From positions 1,806,001 to 1,870,000 of the forward strand of contig NZ_AQUO01000001.1 in the NCBI RefSeq assembly GCF_000371965.1: 64,000 nt of DNA, written 5' to 3'. The DNA comes from Paracoccus sp. N5. Lineage in GTDB: Bacteria; Pseudomonadota; Alphaproteobacteria; Rhodobacterales; Rhodobacteraceae. The position numbers were made by a program, and so were the translations under genes. Below are positions 18,396 to 27,354 of this stretch, one piece after another (position 1 is the stretch's first letter; each line of letters starts with the position of its first letter). The notes under the pieces are model-generated. The model saw only the letters and a list, made by a program, of their open reading frames with translations, ran no database searches and was not told where the DNA came from.

Positions 18396-18402
18396 TCGCC
18401 AT

Positions 18403-18533
18403 GGGGGCTTTGCCCCCGCGCGTGCCGCGCTCCCCCAGGATATTTATGCAAGAAAGAAGCCAACCGTCTCGCGGGCGGATTATTTCTTTCTTGCGTAAAT
18501 ATCCTGCGGGGGTCCGGGGGCGCAAAGCCCCCG
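18403..18533. repeat. Two inverted copies of a modular intergenic repeat; likely bidirectional terminator
   Basis: Left copy: GGGGGCTTTGCCCCC (18403-18417) then CCCCCAGGATATTTATGC and AAGAAAGAA to 18458. Right copy, inverted: TTCTTTCTT (18484) then GCGTAAATATCCTGCGGGGG and GGGGGCGCAAAGCCCCC to 18532. The arms can form a long hairpin between the convergent chorismate mutase and thioesterase genes. A third single copy of the same module is at 45749-45825. This resembles a dispersed family common in Rhodobacteraceae. Confidence 0.75.
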
Positions 18534-18558
18534 GCGGCGGCAGTTCCAGCACCGCGAC

Positions 18559-18969
18559 CTAGACCGGGATCATCGTGCCTTGCAGCATGGCGACATGCTT
18601 GCGCCCGCCGGCGGTTTCGGCCCAGACATCGGCGGCGACCACCATGATGCGGCGGCCGGGACGGATGACCCGGCCCTCGGCCAGCAGCCGGTCGCCGAGC
18701 GCGGGCGACATCAGGTTGATCTTCATCTCGACCGTCATCACCTCGGACCCCTCGGGCATCAGCGACAGTGCCGCATAGCCCGCGGCGGAATCGCCGATGC
18801 TGAAGGCCAGCCCGGCATGGCCGGCGCCATGCTGTTGCAGCGCGGTCGGCAGGATCGGCGCGGCGATGCTGACCTTGCCTGGCGCCACCTCCAGCAGGGT
18901 GGCGCCCAGCGTCTGCATCATGGTCTGGCGGGCGAAACTGTCGCGGATGCGGTCGGTCGGATCAATCAT
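18559..18969 (-). CDS. PaaI-family hotdog thioesterase
   Basis: A 136-residue hotdog-fold protein of the PaaI/YiiD-like thioesterase group. The conserved stretch HGAGHAGLAFSIGDSAAGYAALSL (residues about 47-70) matches the HGG-type active-site helix with G-A-G in place of G-G; the EMKINLMSPALGDRLLAEGRV strand pair follows. It probably cleaves acyl- or aryl-CoA thioesters; substrate unknown. Its start overlaps the end of ruvB by 8 bp, making it the last gene of the ruvC-ruvA-htpX-ruvB operon. Confidence 0.85.
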   Translation of the reverse strand: MIDPTDRIRDSFARQTMMQTLGATLLEVAPGKVSIAAPILPTALQQHGAGHAGLAFSIGDSAAGYAALSLMPEGSEVMTVEMKINLMSPALGDRLLAEGRVIRPGRRIMVVAADVWAETAGGRKHVAMLQGTMIPV

Positions 18970-19987
18970 CGAACAGGCTTTCCTGCGTGCGCGGCGCGTC
19001 GAGGCCGAGGTGGCGCCAGCCCAGCCGGGCCAGCATGCGGCCGCGCGGCGTGCGGGCGACCAGGCCCTGCTGCATCAGATAGGGCTCGATCACCTCCTCG
19101 ATGGCATCGCGGCTTTCCGACAGCGCGGCCGAGAGCGTCTCGACCCCGACCGGGCCGCCGCCGTAATGCTCGGCCATCAGGGTCAGATAGCGCCGGTCGG
19201 CGGCGTCGAGGCCGATATGGTCCACCCCCAGCCGGGTCAGGGCCGAATCGGCGATCTCGCGCGTCAGCCTGCCGTCGCCCTCGACCAAGGCAAAGTCGAT
19301 CACCCGGCGCAGCAGGCGCCCGGCGATGCGCGGGGTGCCGCGGGCGCGGCGGGCGATCTCGCGCGTGCCGGCCGGCTCGGAGGGGATGTCCAGCAGCCGC
19401 GCACCCCGGGTCACGATCAGGTCCAGCTCGTCTATGGTATAGAATTGCAACCGGGTCGGGATGCCGAAGCGGTCGCGCAGCGGCGTGGTCAAAAGACCCA
19501 GCCGGGTGGTGGCGCCGACCAGGGTAAAGGGTTGCAGCTCGATCCGCACCGTGCGCGCCGCCGGGCCTTCGCCGATCACCAGGTCCAGTTCGAAATCCTC
19601 CATCGCCGGATAGAGGATCTCCTCGACCGCCGGGTTCATGCGGTGGATCTCGTCGATGAAGAGCACGTCGCGCGCTTCCAGGTTGGTCAGGATCGCGGCG
19701 AGATCGCCCGCCCGCGCCAGCACCGGGCCCGAGGTCATCTTGAAGTTCACCCCCAGCTCGCGCGCCATGATCTGCGCCAGCGTGGTCTTGCCGAGGCCGG
19801 GGGGGCCGTGGAACAGCGTGTGGTCCATCGCCTTGCCGCGCATGCGGGCGCTTTCGATGAAGACGCGCAGATTGGCCCGCGCTTCGGCCTGGCCGACGAA
19901 ATCCGCCAGCATCTGCGGGCGCAGGGCGCGGTCCTCGGTCTCGCCCGCGATCGGGTCGGGGCGCAGCATCGGGTCGGGCTGGCTCAT
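18962..19987 (-). CDS. ruvB: Holliday junction branch migration helicase RuvB
   Basis: Hexameric AAA+ motor (341 aa) that, with RuvA, drives branch migration in recombinational repair. Visible are Walker A GPPGLGKTTL, Walker B LFIDEIHRMN, sensor 1 GATTRLGLL and the C-terminal winged-helix domain. The ATG overlaps the htpX stop by ATGA, and the stop overlaps the thioesterase start. Length and motifs are typical. Confidence 0.97.
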   Translation of the reverse strand: MSQPDPMLRPDPIAGETEDRALRPQMLADFVGQAEARANLRVFIESARMRGKAMDHTLFHGPPGLGKTTLAQIMARELGVNFKMTSGPVLARAGDLAAILTNLEARDVLFIDEIHRMNPAVEEILYPAMEDFELDLVIGEGPAARTVRIELQPFTLVGATTRLGLLTTPLRDRFGIPTRLQFYTIDELDLIVTRGARLLDIPSEPAGTREIARRARGTPRIAGRLLRRVIDFALVEGDGRLTREIADSALTRLGVDHIGLDAADRRYLTLMAEHYGGGPVGVETLSAALSESRDAIEEVIEPYLMQQGLVARTPRGRMLARLGWRHLGLDAPRTQESLFDD

Positions 19988-20889
19988 CGGTCGCCCCAGG
20001 GGCCAGCGCCGCCCGAGACGCCCGGCACGCGCGAGGCGGCAAAGCCGCCGGCCATGGCCTGCAGCCGGGCGATGCGCTCCTCGACCGGGGGGTGGGTGGC
20101 GAACAGCCGGTCCATGCGCAGCGCGTGCAGCGGGTTGACGATGAACAGCGCCGCCGAGGCCGGGTTCCGCTCGGCCGGGACGTTCACCACCTGGCTTGCC
20201 GCGCGCGAGATCTTGGCCAGCGCGCCCGCCAGCGCCATCGGCTGGCCGCAGATCTGCGCGCCGGAACGGTCGGCCTCGTATTCGCGGGTGCGCGAGATCG
20301 CCATCTGCACCAGCCCCGCCGCCATCGGGGCAAAGATCATCGCCAGGATTGCCGCCAACCCGCCGCCGCGATTGTCGTCACGCCCGCCGAACATGCTGGA
20401 AAACATCAGCATGTTGCCCAGCATGGCGATGGCGCCCGCCATGGTCGCGGTCACCGTCATGGTCAGCGTGTCGCGATGCCGGATATGCGCCAGCTCATGC
20501 GCGATCACGCCCGCCAGTTCGTCGCGGCTCAGCACGCGCATGATGCCCTGCGTCACCGCCACGGCGGCATTCTGCGGATTGCGGCCGGTGGCGAAGGCAT
20601 TGGGCTGCTCGGTCTCCAGCACATAGACCGCCGGCGTCGGCAGGCCGGCGCGCTGCGCCAGCGTCGCGACCATATCGACCAGTTCCGGCGCCTGCTGGCG
20701 GGTGACCGGATGCGCGCCCTGCTGGCGCAGCACCATCTTGTCGCTGTTCCACCAGGCGAACAGGTTGCCGGCGCCGGCCAGCACCAGCGCGATCACCGCG
20801 CCGCCCTGGCCGCCCAGCAGATAGCCCATGCCCATGACCAGCGCGGTCAGGGCGGCCATCAGGACGAAGGTGCGCAGGTTTCCGGTCAT
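19984..20889 (-). CDS. htpX: Protease HtpX (M48 membrane metalloprotease)
   Basis: Inner-membrane zinc protease (301 aa) that helps remove damaged membrane proteins, overlapping in role with FtsH. Two N-terminal helices (about 7-24 and 29-48) are followed by the zinc motif HELAH at 131-135. A pair of further hydrophobic segments comes next (about 145-165 and 180-200), then the third ligand region SRTREYEADR. Start at 20889 gives the standard HtpX N-terminus. It lies between ruvA and ruvB, 5 bp after ruvA, and overlaps ruvB by 4 bp. Confidence 0.94.
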   Translation of the reverse strand: MTGNLRTFVLMAALTALVMGMGYLLGGQGGAVIALVLAGAGNLFAWWNSDKMVLRQQGAHPVTRQQAPELVDMVATLAQRAGLPTPAVYVLETEQPNAFATGRNPQNAAVAVTQGIMRVLSRDELAGVIAHELAHIRHRDTLTMTVTATMAGAIAMLGNMLMFSSMFGGRDDNRGGGLAAILAMIFAPMAAGLVQMAISRTREYEADRSGAQICGQPMALAGALAKISRAASQVVNVPAERNPASAALFIVNPLHALRMDRLFATHPPVEERIARLQAMAGGFAASRVPGVSGGAGPWGDR

Positions 20890-20894
20890 GATCG

Positions 20895-21566
20895 TCACTC
20901 CTTGGGGGCCAGCAGCCGCAGGGCCGCGCGGATCAAAGCCGCCGTGGCCGCCTGGGGTTCCCGCGCCGCGGCCTCGGCCACCGCCGAGGCGGCCTCGGAC
21001 GGAGCATAGCCCAGATTGCCCAAGGCCGAGAGCGCATCCGCCGTCGCCTGGGCCGAGGACGGCGCTTTGGGCGCGGCCTTGGCGGCGGGCGCCTCGACCA
21101 CCTCGGCCGAGGGCTCGGGCAGGGGGCCGGGATCGACGGTCAGATTGCCGCCCATCGCCATGACGGCGGGGGCCTTGTCCTTCAGCTCCATGGTCACGCG
21201 CTGCGCCAGTTTCGGACCGACGCCCGGCGCCTTGCGCAGCGCCGACCAGTCGCCAAGCGCCAGCGCCCGCGCCAGCCCCTCGGGGCCCAGCGTGCCGAGG
21301 ATCGCGAGGCCGACCTTGGCGCCCACCCCCTGCACCGAGGTCAGCAGGCGGTGCCATTCCTTTTCCAGGAGCGTCGGAAAGCCGAAGAGCTGCAGCAGAT
21401 CCTCGCGCACCAGCAGCTCGGTATAAAGCGCGGTCGCCTGCCCGGCCGGAGGCAGGCTGGCTGCGGTGCGTTCGCTGACATGGACGATATAGCCCACGCC
21501 GCGCACGTCGATCAGGACATGATCCTGGGCCCGGTGCAGGATGATGCCGGCGATCCGCCCGATCAT
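20895..21566 (-). CDS. ruvA: Holliday junction DNA helicase subunit RuvA
   Basis: Tetrameric junction-binding protein (223 aa). The N-terminal OB domain (MIGRIAGIILHRAQDHVLID) is followed by two helix-hairpin-helix motifs (LLTSVQGVGAKVGLAILGTL and LRKAPGVGPKLAQRVTMEL). An Ala/Pro-rich linker and a C-terminal RuvB-contacting domain (ALSALGNLGYAPSEA) end the protein. AGGAGG lies 6 nt before the ATG. It follows ruvC by 10 bp. Confidence 0.96.
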   Translation of the reverse strand: MIGRIAGIILHRAQDHVLIDVRGVGYIVHVSERTAASLPPAGQATALYTELLVREDLLQLFGFPTLLEKEWHRLLTSVQGVGAKVGLAILGTLGPEGLARALALGDWSALRKAPGVGPKLAQRVTMELKDKAPAVMAMGGNLTVDPGPLPEPSAEVVEAPAAKAAPKAPSSAQATADALSALGNLGYAPSEAASAVAEAAAREPQAATAALIRAALRLLAPKE

Positions 21567-21576
21567 GCGAACCTCC

Positions 21577-22071
21577 TCATGCGGGCACCTTGATGCGCAG
21601 CGCCCGGCCCTGGCTGTGGTGGGCATGGCAGATCGCCACGGCCAGCGCATCCGCCGCGTCGGGCCCGGCGAATTCGACGCCGGGCAGCATGAAGCGGACC
21701 ATGTGCTGGATCTGCTCCTTGGCGGCATGGCCGACACCGACCACGGTCTTCTTGACCGCGTTCGGGGCATATTCGCCGATCTCGAGCCCGGCTTCGGCCG
21801 GCGCCAGCAGGGCGATGCCGCGCGCCTGCCCCAGTTTCAGCGTGCCGGTGGCATCCTTGTTGACGAAGGTCTGCTCGACCGCCGCGGCATCGGGGCGGTG
21901 CTCGGCAATGACCGCGCAGAGCCCGCGATAGAGCGTCGCCAGCCGCGGACCCAGCTCGCCCGCCTCGGAATGCACGATGCCATTGCCCAGGTGGCGCAGG
22001 CGCGGGCCGTCCACCGCGATCACGCCCCAGCCCATGTTGCGCAGGCCCGGGTCTATGCCGATGATCTTCAT
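21577..22071 (-). CDS. ruvC: Crossover junction endodeoxyribonuclease RuvC
   Basis: Holliday junction resolvase of 164 residues. All four acidic catalytic residues are present at the same numbering as in E. coli: Asp7 (IIGIDPGL), Glu66 (AVEQTF), Asp138 and Asp141 (GPDAADALA). First gene of the ruvC-ruvA-htpX-ruvB operon; divergent from the Mrp antiporter operon, with 120 bp between them. Confidence 0.97.
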   Translation of the reverse strand: MKIIGIDPGLRNMGWGVIAVDGPRLRHLGNGIVHSEAGELGPRLATLYRGLCAVIAEHRPDAAAVEQTFVNKDATGTLKLGQARGIALLAPAEAGLEIGEYAPNAVKKTVVGVGHAAKEQIQHMVRFMLPGVEFAGPDAADALAVAICHAHHSQGRALRIKVPA

Positions 22072-22139
22072 GCCTCATTCCCTTTTTCGCCATGGCTAGC
22101 ACGAAAGGCGAACATCGCCTAGCGGCTTTGTCATCCCGG

Positions 22140-22168
22140 TTGACAATCCGCGCCCCGGTCCAGAGATA
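22140..22168 (+). promoter_or_regulatory. Candidate promoter of the Mrp antiporter operon
   Basis: TTGACA (22140-22145), 17 nt, GAGATA (22163-22168), about 24 bp before the mnhA start. The -35 is a full consensus match, the -10 is weak. Prediction only. Confidence 0.35.
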
Positions 22169-22191
22169 GACCGGAAGCGAAACGAGGGACC

Positions 22192-24987
22192 ATGTCGCCA
22201 GCACTGATCGCCGTCCTGCCCTTTCTGGGCGCCCTGCTGCCGGGGCTGCTTGCGCGCCAGGGGCGCGGGATCATCGCGCTGGCCTGCGGCGCGGTCACGC
22301 TGGCGGCGCTGATCGGCCTGTGCCTGCATATCCCCGCGATTCTGGCCGGCGAGGCGGTGGCAACGCGCATCGCCTGGCTGCCCGGCCTTGGGCTCGATGC
22401 GAATTTCCGGCTGGACGGGCTGGGGCTGCTGTTCGGCATCCTGATCCTGGGCATCGGGCTGCTGATCATCGCCTATGCGCGCTTCTACCTTGCGGCGCGC
22501 GATTCGGCGCCGGTGTTCTTCAGCTGCCTGATGCTGTTCCAGGGCGCGATGACGGGGATCGTGCTGTCGGACAACATCCTGCTGCTGCTGGTGTTCTGGG
22601 AACTGACCTCGCTGTCGTCATTCCTGCTGATCGGCTATTGGAAGCACCTGCCCGAGGGGCGGCAGGGCGCGCGCATGGCGCTGACCGTGACCGGCATGGG
22701 CGGGCTTGCCATGATCGCCGGGATGCTGATCCTGGGCCGGATCGCCGGCAGCTACGACATCTCGCAGATCCTGCTGGCGCGCGAGGCGATCCAGCAAAGC
22801 CCGCTGTATCTGCCGGCGCTGCTGCTGATCCTGCTCGGTGCCTTCACCAAATCGGCGCAATTCCCGTTCCAGTTCTGGCTGCCGCATGCCATGGCGGCGC
22901 CGACGCCGGTCTCGGCCTATCTGCATTCGGCGACCATGGTGAAGGCCGGGATCTTCCTGCTGGCGCGGCTCTGGCCGGTGCTGTCGGGGACGCCCGAGTG
23001 GTTCCACCTGGTCGCCGGCACCGGCCTTGTCACCATGGTGCTGGGCGCCTGGATCGCCATGTTCCGCGACGACCTGAAATCGCTCCTGGCCTATTCCACC
23101 GTGTCGCACCTGGGCCTCATCACCATGCTGCTGGGCTTCGGCACCAAAGCGGCGGCGCTGGCGGCGGTGTTCCATATCGTGAACCACGCCACCTTCAAGG
23201 CGGCGCTGTTCATGGCCGCCGGCATCGTGGATCACGAGACCGGCACCCGCTCGGTCGCGCGGCTGGGCGGCTTGCGGCGGCTGATGCCGCTGACCTTCGC
23301 CATCACCACCGTCGCGGCGCTGTCCATGGCCGGCATCCCGCCGCTGAACGGCTTCCTGTCCAAGGAACTGATGCTGGAAAATGCCGGCCATGCCACTTGG
23401 CAGGGCAATCCCTGGCTGATCGGGGCCTTGGCGACGCTGGGGGCGGCGCTGTCGGTCTGCTATTCGCTGCGGCTGGTCTGGCAGGTATTCATGGGGCCTC
23501 AGCGGCAGGATTACCCGCATCGCCCGCATGATCCGGGGCCGGGGCTGTGGCTGCCGCCGGCGCTGCTGGCGGTGCTGGTGGTGCTGATCGGGCTGATGCC
23601 CAACCTCGTGGCGGGCTGGCTGGTCGAGGCCTCGGCCCAGGCGACGACCGGGGCCGAGGCGCATCCGCATTTCGCACTGTGGCATGGCGTCACCCCGGCG
23701 CTGCTGATGTCCTGCACGGCGGTGGCGGCGGGCGTCCTGCTGCTGGCGCTGAACCGGCGCCTGATCGGGATCCGCGACGGCGTGGCGCGGCCGGACGGCA
23801 AGGCCGGTTTCGACGCGGTGACGCGGGCGGCGGCGGCGGCTTCGGGCTTTGTCACCGACCGGCTGACCAACGGCTCGATGTCGCGGGCCTTCGCGGCGCT
23901 GACCCTGACGGTGCTGGCCTGCGGGCTCTGGGCGTTTTCGACCGGAAACTGGCGCGGCGCGACCCGGCCCATGCTCGAGGTGCAGGCGGTGCCGCTGCTC
24001 GGCTGGCTGGCGCTGCTGGTCGCGACAGGCTGCATGGTGGCCTTCCACCGCCAGAGGCTGCTGGCGCTGGTGCTGGTGGGCATCGTCGGGCTGATGGTCT
24101 CGGCCAGCTTTGTCTATCTTTCGGCCCCGGATCTGGCGCTGACCCAGATCTCGGTCGAGGTGGTCACGGTGATCCTGCTGCTGCTGGCGCTGAACTTCCT
24201 GCCCAAGCGCACGCCCATCGACAGCCGCGACCGCAAGCGCGGCATCGACGCCTTCATCGCCACGCTGGGGGGCCTGGGCTTCGGCGGGCTGGCCTATGCC
24301 ATCATGCGCAGCGATTTCGCGCTGCCGCCGATCTCGGGCTACATGGTCGAGAACAGCCACAAGCTGGGCGGCGGCGACAATGTGGTGAACGTGATCCTGG
24401 TCGATTTCCGCGGCTATGACACCTTTGGCGAGATCACCGTGCTGGGCATCGCCGCGCTGACCATCTTCGCGCTGACCGAAAGCCTGCTGAAGGGCGCCGG
24501 CGGCTGGCACCTGGACGGCTGGCGCGCCGCGCGCCGCGCCGGCGATCCGCATCCGCTGCTGATGGTGGTGGCGACGCGGCTGGTCCTGCCGCTGCTGCTG
24601 GTGGCGGGGCTCTATATCTTCCTGCGCGGCCATAATGCGCCGGGCGGAGGCTTCATCGCCGGGCTGGTGGTCGCCATCGCGCTGGTCGCGCAATACATGG
24701 CATCGGGCCTGGCCTGGGCGCAGCATCGCCAGCGCATCCCCTATCACGCGCTGATCGGCGCCGGGGTGATCGCGGCCGGGCTGACCGGCATCGGCGCCTG
24801 GGCCTGGGGGCTGCCCTTCCTGACCTCGACCTATGGCTATGTCGCGCTGCCGGGGCTCGAGCCCTTCGAACTGGCCTCGGCCATGGGCTTCGATCTGGGG
24901 GTGTTCCTGTGCGTGCTGGGCGCGGTGATGCTGGCGCTCGAGGCGCTGTCGCGGGTGGCGCGCGCGGCCGGGATCAGGGGGCGCTGA
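22192..24987 (+). CDS. mnhA: Mrp/Pha cation:proton antiporter subunit A fused to subunit B
   Basis: Very large membrane subunit (931 aa) related to NuoL/NuoM. The proton-translocating domain fills residues about 1-500, with the antiporter motif in FTKSAQFPFQFWLPHAM and VSAYLHSATMVKAG. A DUF4040-type MrpA C-terminal part follows (about 600-730). Residues from about 790 match MrpB (IFLRGHNAPGGGFIAGLVVA). Fusion of A and B is the Pha-type (group 2) arrangement of alphaproteobacteria. With the other subunits it exports Na+ or K+ in exchange for protons, giving pH and salt tolerance. The stop overlaps the mnhC ATG (TGATG). Confidence 0.94.
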   Translation: MSPALIAVLPFLGALLPGLLARQGRGIIALACGAVTLAALIGLCLHIPAILAGEAVATRIAWLPGLGLDANFRLDGLGLLFGILILGIGLLIIAYARFYLAARDSAPVFFSCLMLFQGAMTGIVLSDNILLLLVFWELTSLSSFLLIGYWKHLPEGRQGARMALTVTGMGGLAMIAGMLILGRIAGSYDISQILLAREAIQQSPLYLPALLLILLGAFTKSAQFPFQFWLPHAMAAPTPVSAYLHSATMVKAGIFLLARLWPVLSGTPEWFHLVAGTGLVTMVLGAWIAMFRDDLKSLLAYSTVSHLGLITMLLGFGTKAAALAAVFHIVNHATFKAALFMAAGIVDHETGTRSVARLGGLRRLMPLTFAITTVAALSMAGIPPLNGFLSKELMLENAGHATWQGNPWLIGALATLGAALSVCYSLRLVWQVFMGPQRQDYPHRPHDPGPGLWLPPALLAVLVVLIGLMPNLVAGWLVEASAQATTGAEAHPHFALWHGVTPALLMSCTAVAAGVLLLALNRRLIGIRDGVARPDGKAGFDAVTRAAAAASGFVTDRLTNGSMSRAFAALTLTVLACGLWAFSTGNWRGATRPMLEVQAVPLLGWLALLVATGCMVAFHRQRLLALVLVGIVGLMVSASFVYLSAPDLALTQISVEVVTVILLLLALNFLPKRTPIDSRDRKRGIDAFIATLGGLGFGGLAYAIMRSDFALPPISGYMVENSHKLGGGDNVVNVILVDFRGYDTFGEITVLGIAALTIFALTESLLKGAGGWHLDGWRAARRAGDPHPLLMVVATRLVLPLLLVAGLYIFLRGHNAPGGGFIAGLVVAIALVAQYMASGLAWAQHRQRIPYHALIGAGVIAAGLTGIGAWAWGLPFLTSTYGYVALPGLEPFELASAMGFDLGVFLCVLGAVMLALEALSRVARAAGIRGR

Positions 24988-25352
24988 TGGAATTCCTGCT
25001 TGCCAGCGCCATCGGCGTGATGACCGCCGCCGGGATCTATCTGATCCTGCGCAAGCGCAGCTTTGCCGTGGTGCTGGGCACGACCATGCTGAGCTATGCG
25101 ATCAACCTGTTCCTGTTCTCGACCGGCCGGCTGGTGGTCGATGCCCCGCCGGTGCTGCGCGAGGGCGCGGGCGCCTATACCGACCCGCTGCCGCAGGCGC
25201 TGGTGCTGACCGCCATCGTGATCTCGTTCGGGATGACCGCGGTGACGGTGATGATGGCGCTGGGCGCCTATCTGGCCGGAGGCGACGACCGCGTCGACAT
25301 GCCCCGCGCCGACCGCCGCCCGCCCGAAAGCGACGAGAGGGGCGACGCATGA
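24987..25352 (+). CDS. mnhC: Mrp/Pha antiporter subunit C
   Basis: A 121-residue NuoK-like protein with three membrane helices (about 2-21, 28-48, 68-92), part of the multisubunit cation/proton antiporter. The conserved LSYAINLFLFSTGRL and PQALVLTAIVISFGMTAV blocks are typical of MrpC. It overlaps subunit A by TGATG and subunit D by ATGA, so stoichiometric coupled translation is likely. The C-terminal tail is acidic and arginine-rich. Confidence 0.94.
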   Translation: MEFLLASAIGVMTAAGIYLILRKRSFAVVLGTTMLSYAINLFLFSTGRLVVDAPPVLREGAGAYTDPLPQALVLTAIVISFGMTAVTVMMALGAYLAGGDDRVDMPRADRRPPESDERGDA

Positions 25353-26866
25353 GCCATCTGCTGATCGCCCCCGTGCTGCTGCCCGCCGTGCTGGGCGCCG
25401 TCATCATCCTGGGCCTGCGCGGCCACCTGCGCTGGCAGCGCGGCCTGTCGGTCCTGGGCACCGCGGCGCTGGTCGGGCTGGCGCTGTGGCTGAACCTGCT
25501 GGCCGCGGACGACACGATCCGGGTCTATCGCCTGGGCAACTGGGCCGCGCCCTTCGGCATCGTCCTGGTGCTGGACCGGCTGGCGGCGCTGCTTCTGCTG
25601 CTGACCGCGGTGCTGGCGCTGGCGGTGCAGCTTTACGCCGTGGGCTCGGGCTGGGACCGGCGCGGCTGGCATTTCCACGCGCTGTGGCAGTTCCAGCTGA
25701 TGGGGATCTGCGGCGCCTTCCTGACCGGAGACGCCTTCAACCTGTTCGTCTTCTTCGAGGTGCTGCTGATCGCCAGCTATGGGCTGATGGTCCATGGCGG
25801 GGGCGAGATGCGGCTGCGCGCGGGCGTGCAGTATATCGCCTATAACCTGGCGGGCTCGGTGCTGTTCCTGGCCGCGCTGGGGGTGCTTTACGCGGTGACC
25901 GGCACGCTGAACATGGCCGACATGGCGGCGCGGGTGGCGGCGATCCCGCCGGGCGATTCCGCGCTGCTGCGCACGGGTGCCGTGCTTTTGGTGCTGGTCT
26001 TTGCCATCAAGGCCGCGCTGGTTCCGCTGCATTTCTGGCTGCCCGCGACCTATGCCAATGCGCCGGGGCCGGTGGCGGCGCTGTTCGCCGTGATGACCAA
26101 GGTCGGCGCCTATGGCATCATGCGTTTCATGACGCTGGTCTTTCCGCAGGACACGGTGGTCGAAAGCGTGGTCATGGACCTGCTGCTGCCCGCTGCGCTC
26201 TTCACCCTGGCGCTGGGGCAGATCGGTGTGCTGGGCAGCCGGCACCTGGGGCGGCTGGCGGCCTTCGCGGCCATCGGCTCGGTCGGGACGCTGATGATCG
26301 CGGTGGCGCAGCAGAACCCGCAGTCCACGGCGGCGGCGGTCTATTACCTGGTGCATTCGACGCTGGCGGCGGGCGCGCTGTTCCTGGTCGTGGACCTGAT
26401 CGGCGCGCGCCGGGGCGATCTGTGGCTGCGTCCGCGCCCGGCCATGCCCGGCAGCGGGCTGGTCGCGGTGCTGTTCTTCGCCACCGCCATCGCGGTCACC
26501 GGGATGCCGCCGCTGTCGGGCTTCATCGGCAAGCTCTTGGTGATGCAGGCCACGGCCGAGACGCCGGCGGTGGTCTGGGTCTGGGCGGTGATCCTGCTCG
26601 GCTCGCTGGTCGCGATCTATGGCATGACCTGCGCCGGCTCGCTGCTGTTCTGGAAGGGCTATGAGGCCAGACCTGTCGCCGCACCCCGCGCCCCGGCGGG
26701 GCAGGGGCTGGCGGTCGCCGCCATCGCCGCGCTGCTGGCGGGTATCGTCGCGCTGACCGTCCTTGCCGGCCCGGCCATGCGCCTGGCCCATGACACGGCG
26801 CTGCAACTGCACGACCAGTCGGCCTATCTGGAGGCCGTGCTCTCGGGGCAGGAGGGCACGAAATGA
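25349..26866 (+). CDS. mnhD: Mrp/Pha antiporter subunit D
   Basis: A 505-residue NuoN/NuoM-like proton-translocating membrane subunit with about 14 helices. The family block KAALVPLHFWLPATYANAPG (around residues 215-235) and the loop with VAALFAVMTKVGAYG are clear. Works with MnhA in coupling proton entry to cation exit. Overlaps both neighbours by 4 bp. Confidence 0.95.
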   Translation: MSHLLIAPVLLPAVLGAVIILGLRGHLRWQRGLSVLGTAALVGLALWLNLLAADDTIRVYRLGNWAAPFGIVLVLDRLAALLLLLTAVLALAVQLYAVGSGWDRRGWHFHALWQFQLMGICGAFLTGDAFNLFVFFEVLLIASYGLMVHGGGEMRLRAGVQYIAYNLAGSVLFLAALGVLYAVTGTLNMADMAARVAAIPPGDSALLRTGAVLLVLVFAIKAALVPLHFWLPATYANAPGPVAALFAVMTKVGAYGIMRFMTLVFPQDTVVESVVMDLLLPAALFTLALGQIGVLGSRHLGRLAAFAAIGSVGTLMIAVAQQNPQSTAAAVYYLVHSTLAAGALFLVVDLIGARRGDLWLRPRPAMPGSGLVAVLFFATAIAVTGMPPLSGFIGKLLVMQATAETPAVVWVWAVILLGSLVAIYGMTCAGSLLFWKGYEARPVAAPRAPAGQGLAVAAIAALLAGIVALTVLAGPAMRLAHDTALQLHDQSAYLEAVLSGQEGTK

Positions 26867-27354
26867 GGCGCCGGCTGTTCCCGCATCCCGTGCTGTCCTT
26901 GGTGCTGGCGCTGGTCTGGCTGGGGCTGGTCAACCGCTGGGCCTGGGGCTCGCTGGTCTTCGCCGTGCTGGTCGGGATCGCCGTGCCGCTGCTGACCGCG
27001 CCCTATTGGCCGGGCACCCAGGGCTTTCGCCGGCCGTGGCGCATCCCGGCCTATCTGGCGCTGGTGCTTCTGGACATCGTCAAGGCCAATGTCACCGTGG
27101 CGCTGATCGTGCTGTTCAAGCCGCGCCGCGCGCTGCGCCCGGCCTGGATCGCCGTGCCGCTGGCGCTGCGCCGCCCCGAGGCCATCGCCACCCTGGCCGG
27201 CACCATCACCCTGACCCCCGGCACGGTCAGCTGCGACCTGTCGCAGGACGGCCGCGCGCTCTTGGTGCATTGCCTGCACGCCCCCGACCCCGATGCCGTG
27301 CGGGACGAGATCAAGACCCGCTACGAGCCCCGGCTGAAGGAGATCTTCGAATGA
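26863..27354 (+). CDS. mnhE: Mrp/Pha antiporter subunit E
   Basis: A 163-residue protein with two or three N-terminal membrane helices (about 10-50 and 60-80) and a cytoplasmic alpha/beta tail. The tail holds the MrpE-typical TITLTPGTVSCDLSQDGRAL and LLVHCLHAPD stretches. Required for assembly of the antiporter in studied systems. ATGA overlaps join it to mnhD and mnhF. Confidence 0.93.
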   Translation: MRRRLFPHPVLSLVLALVWLGLVNRWAWGSLVFAVLVGIAVPLLTAPYWPGTQGFRRPWRIPAYLALVLLDIVKANVTVALIVLFKPRRALRPAWIAVPLALRRPEAIATLAGTITLTPGTVSCDLSQDGRALLVHCLHAPDPDAVRDEIKTRYEPRLKEIFE

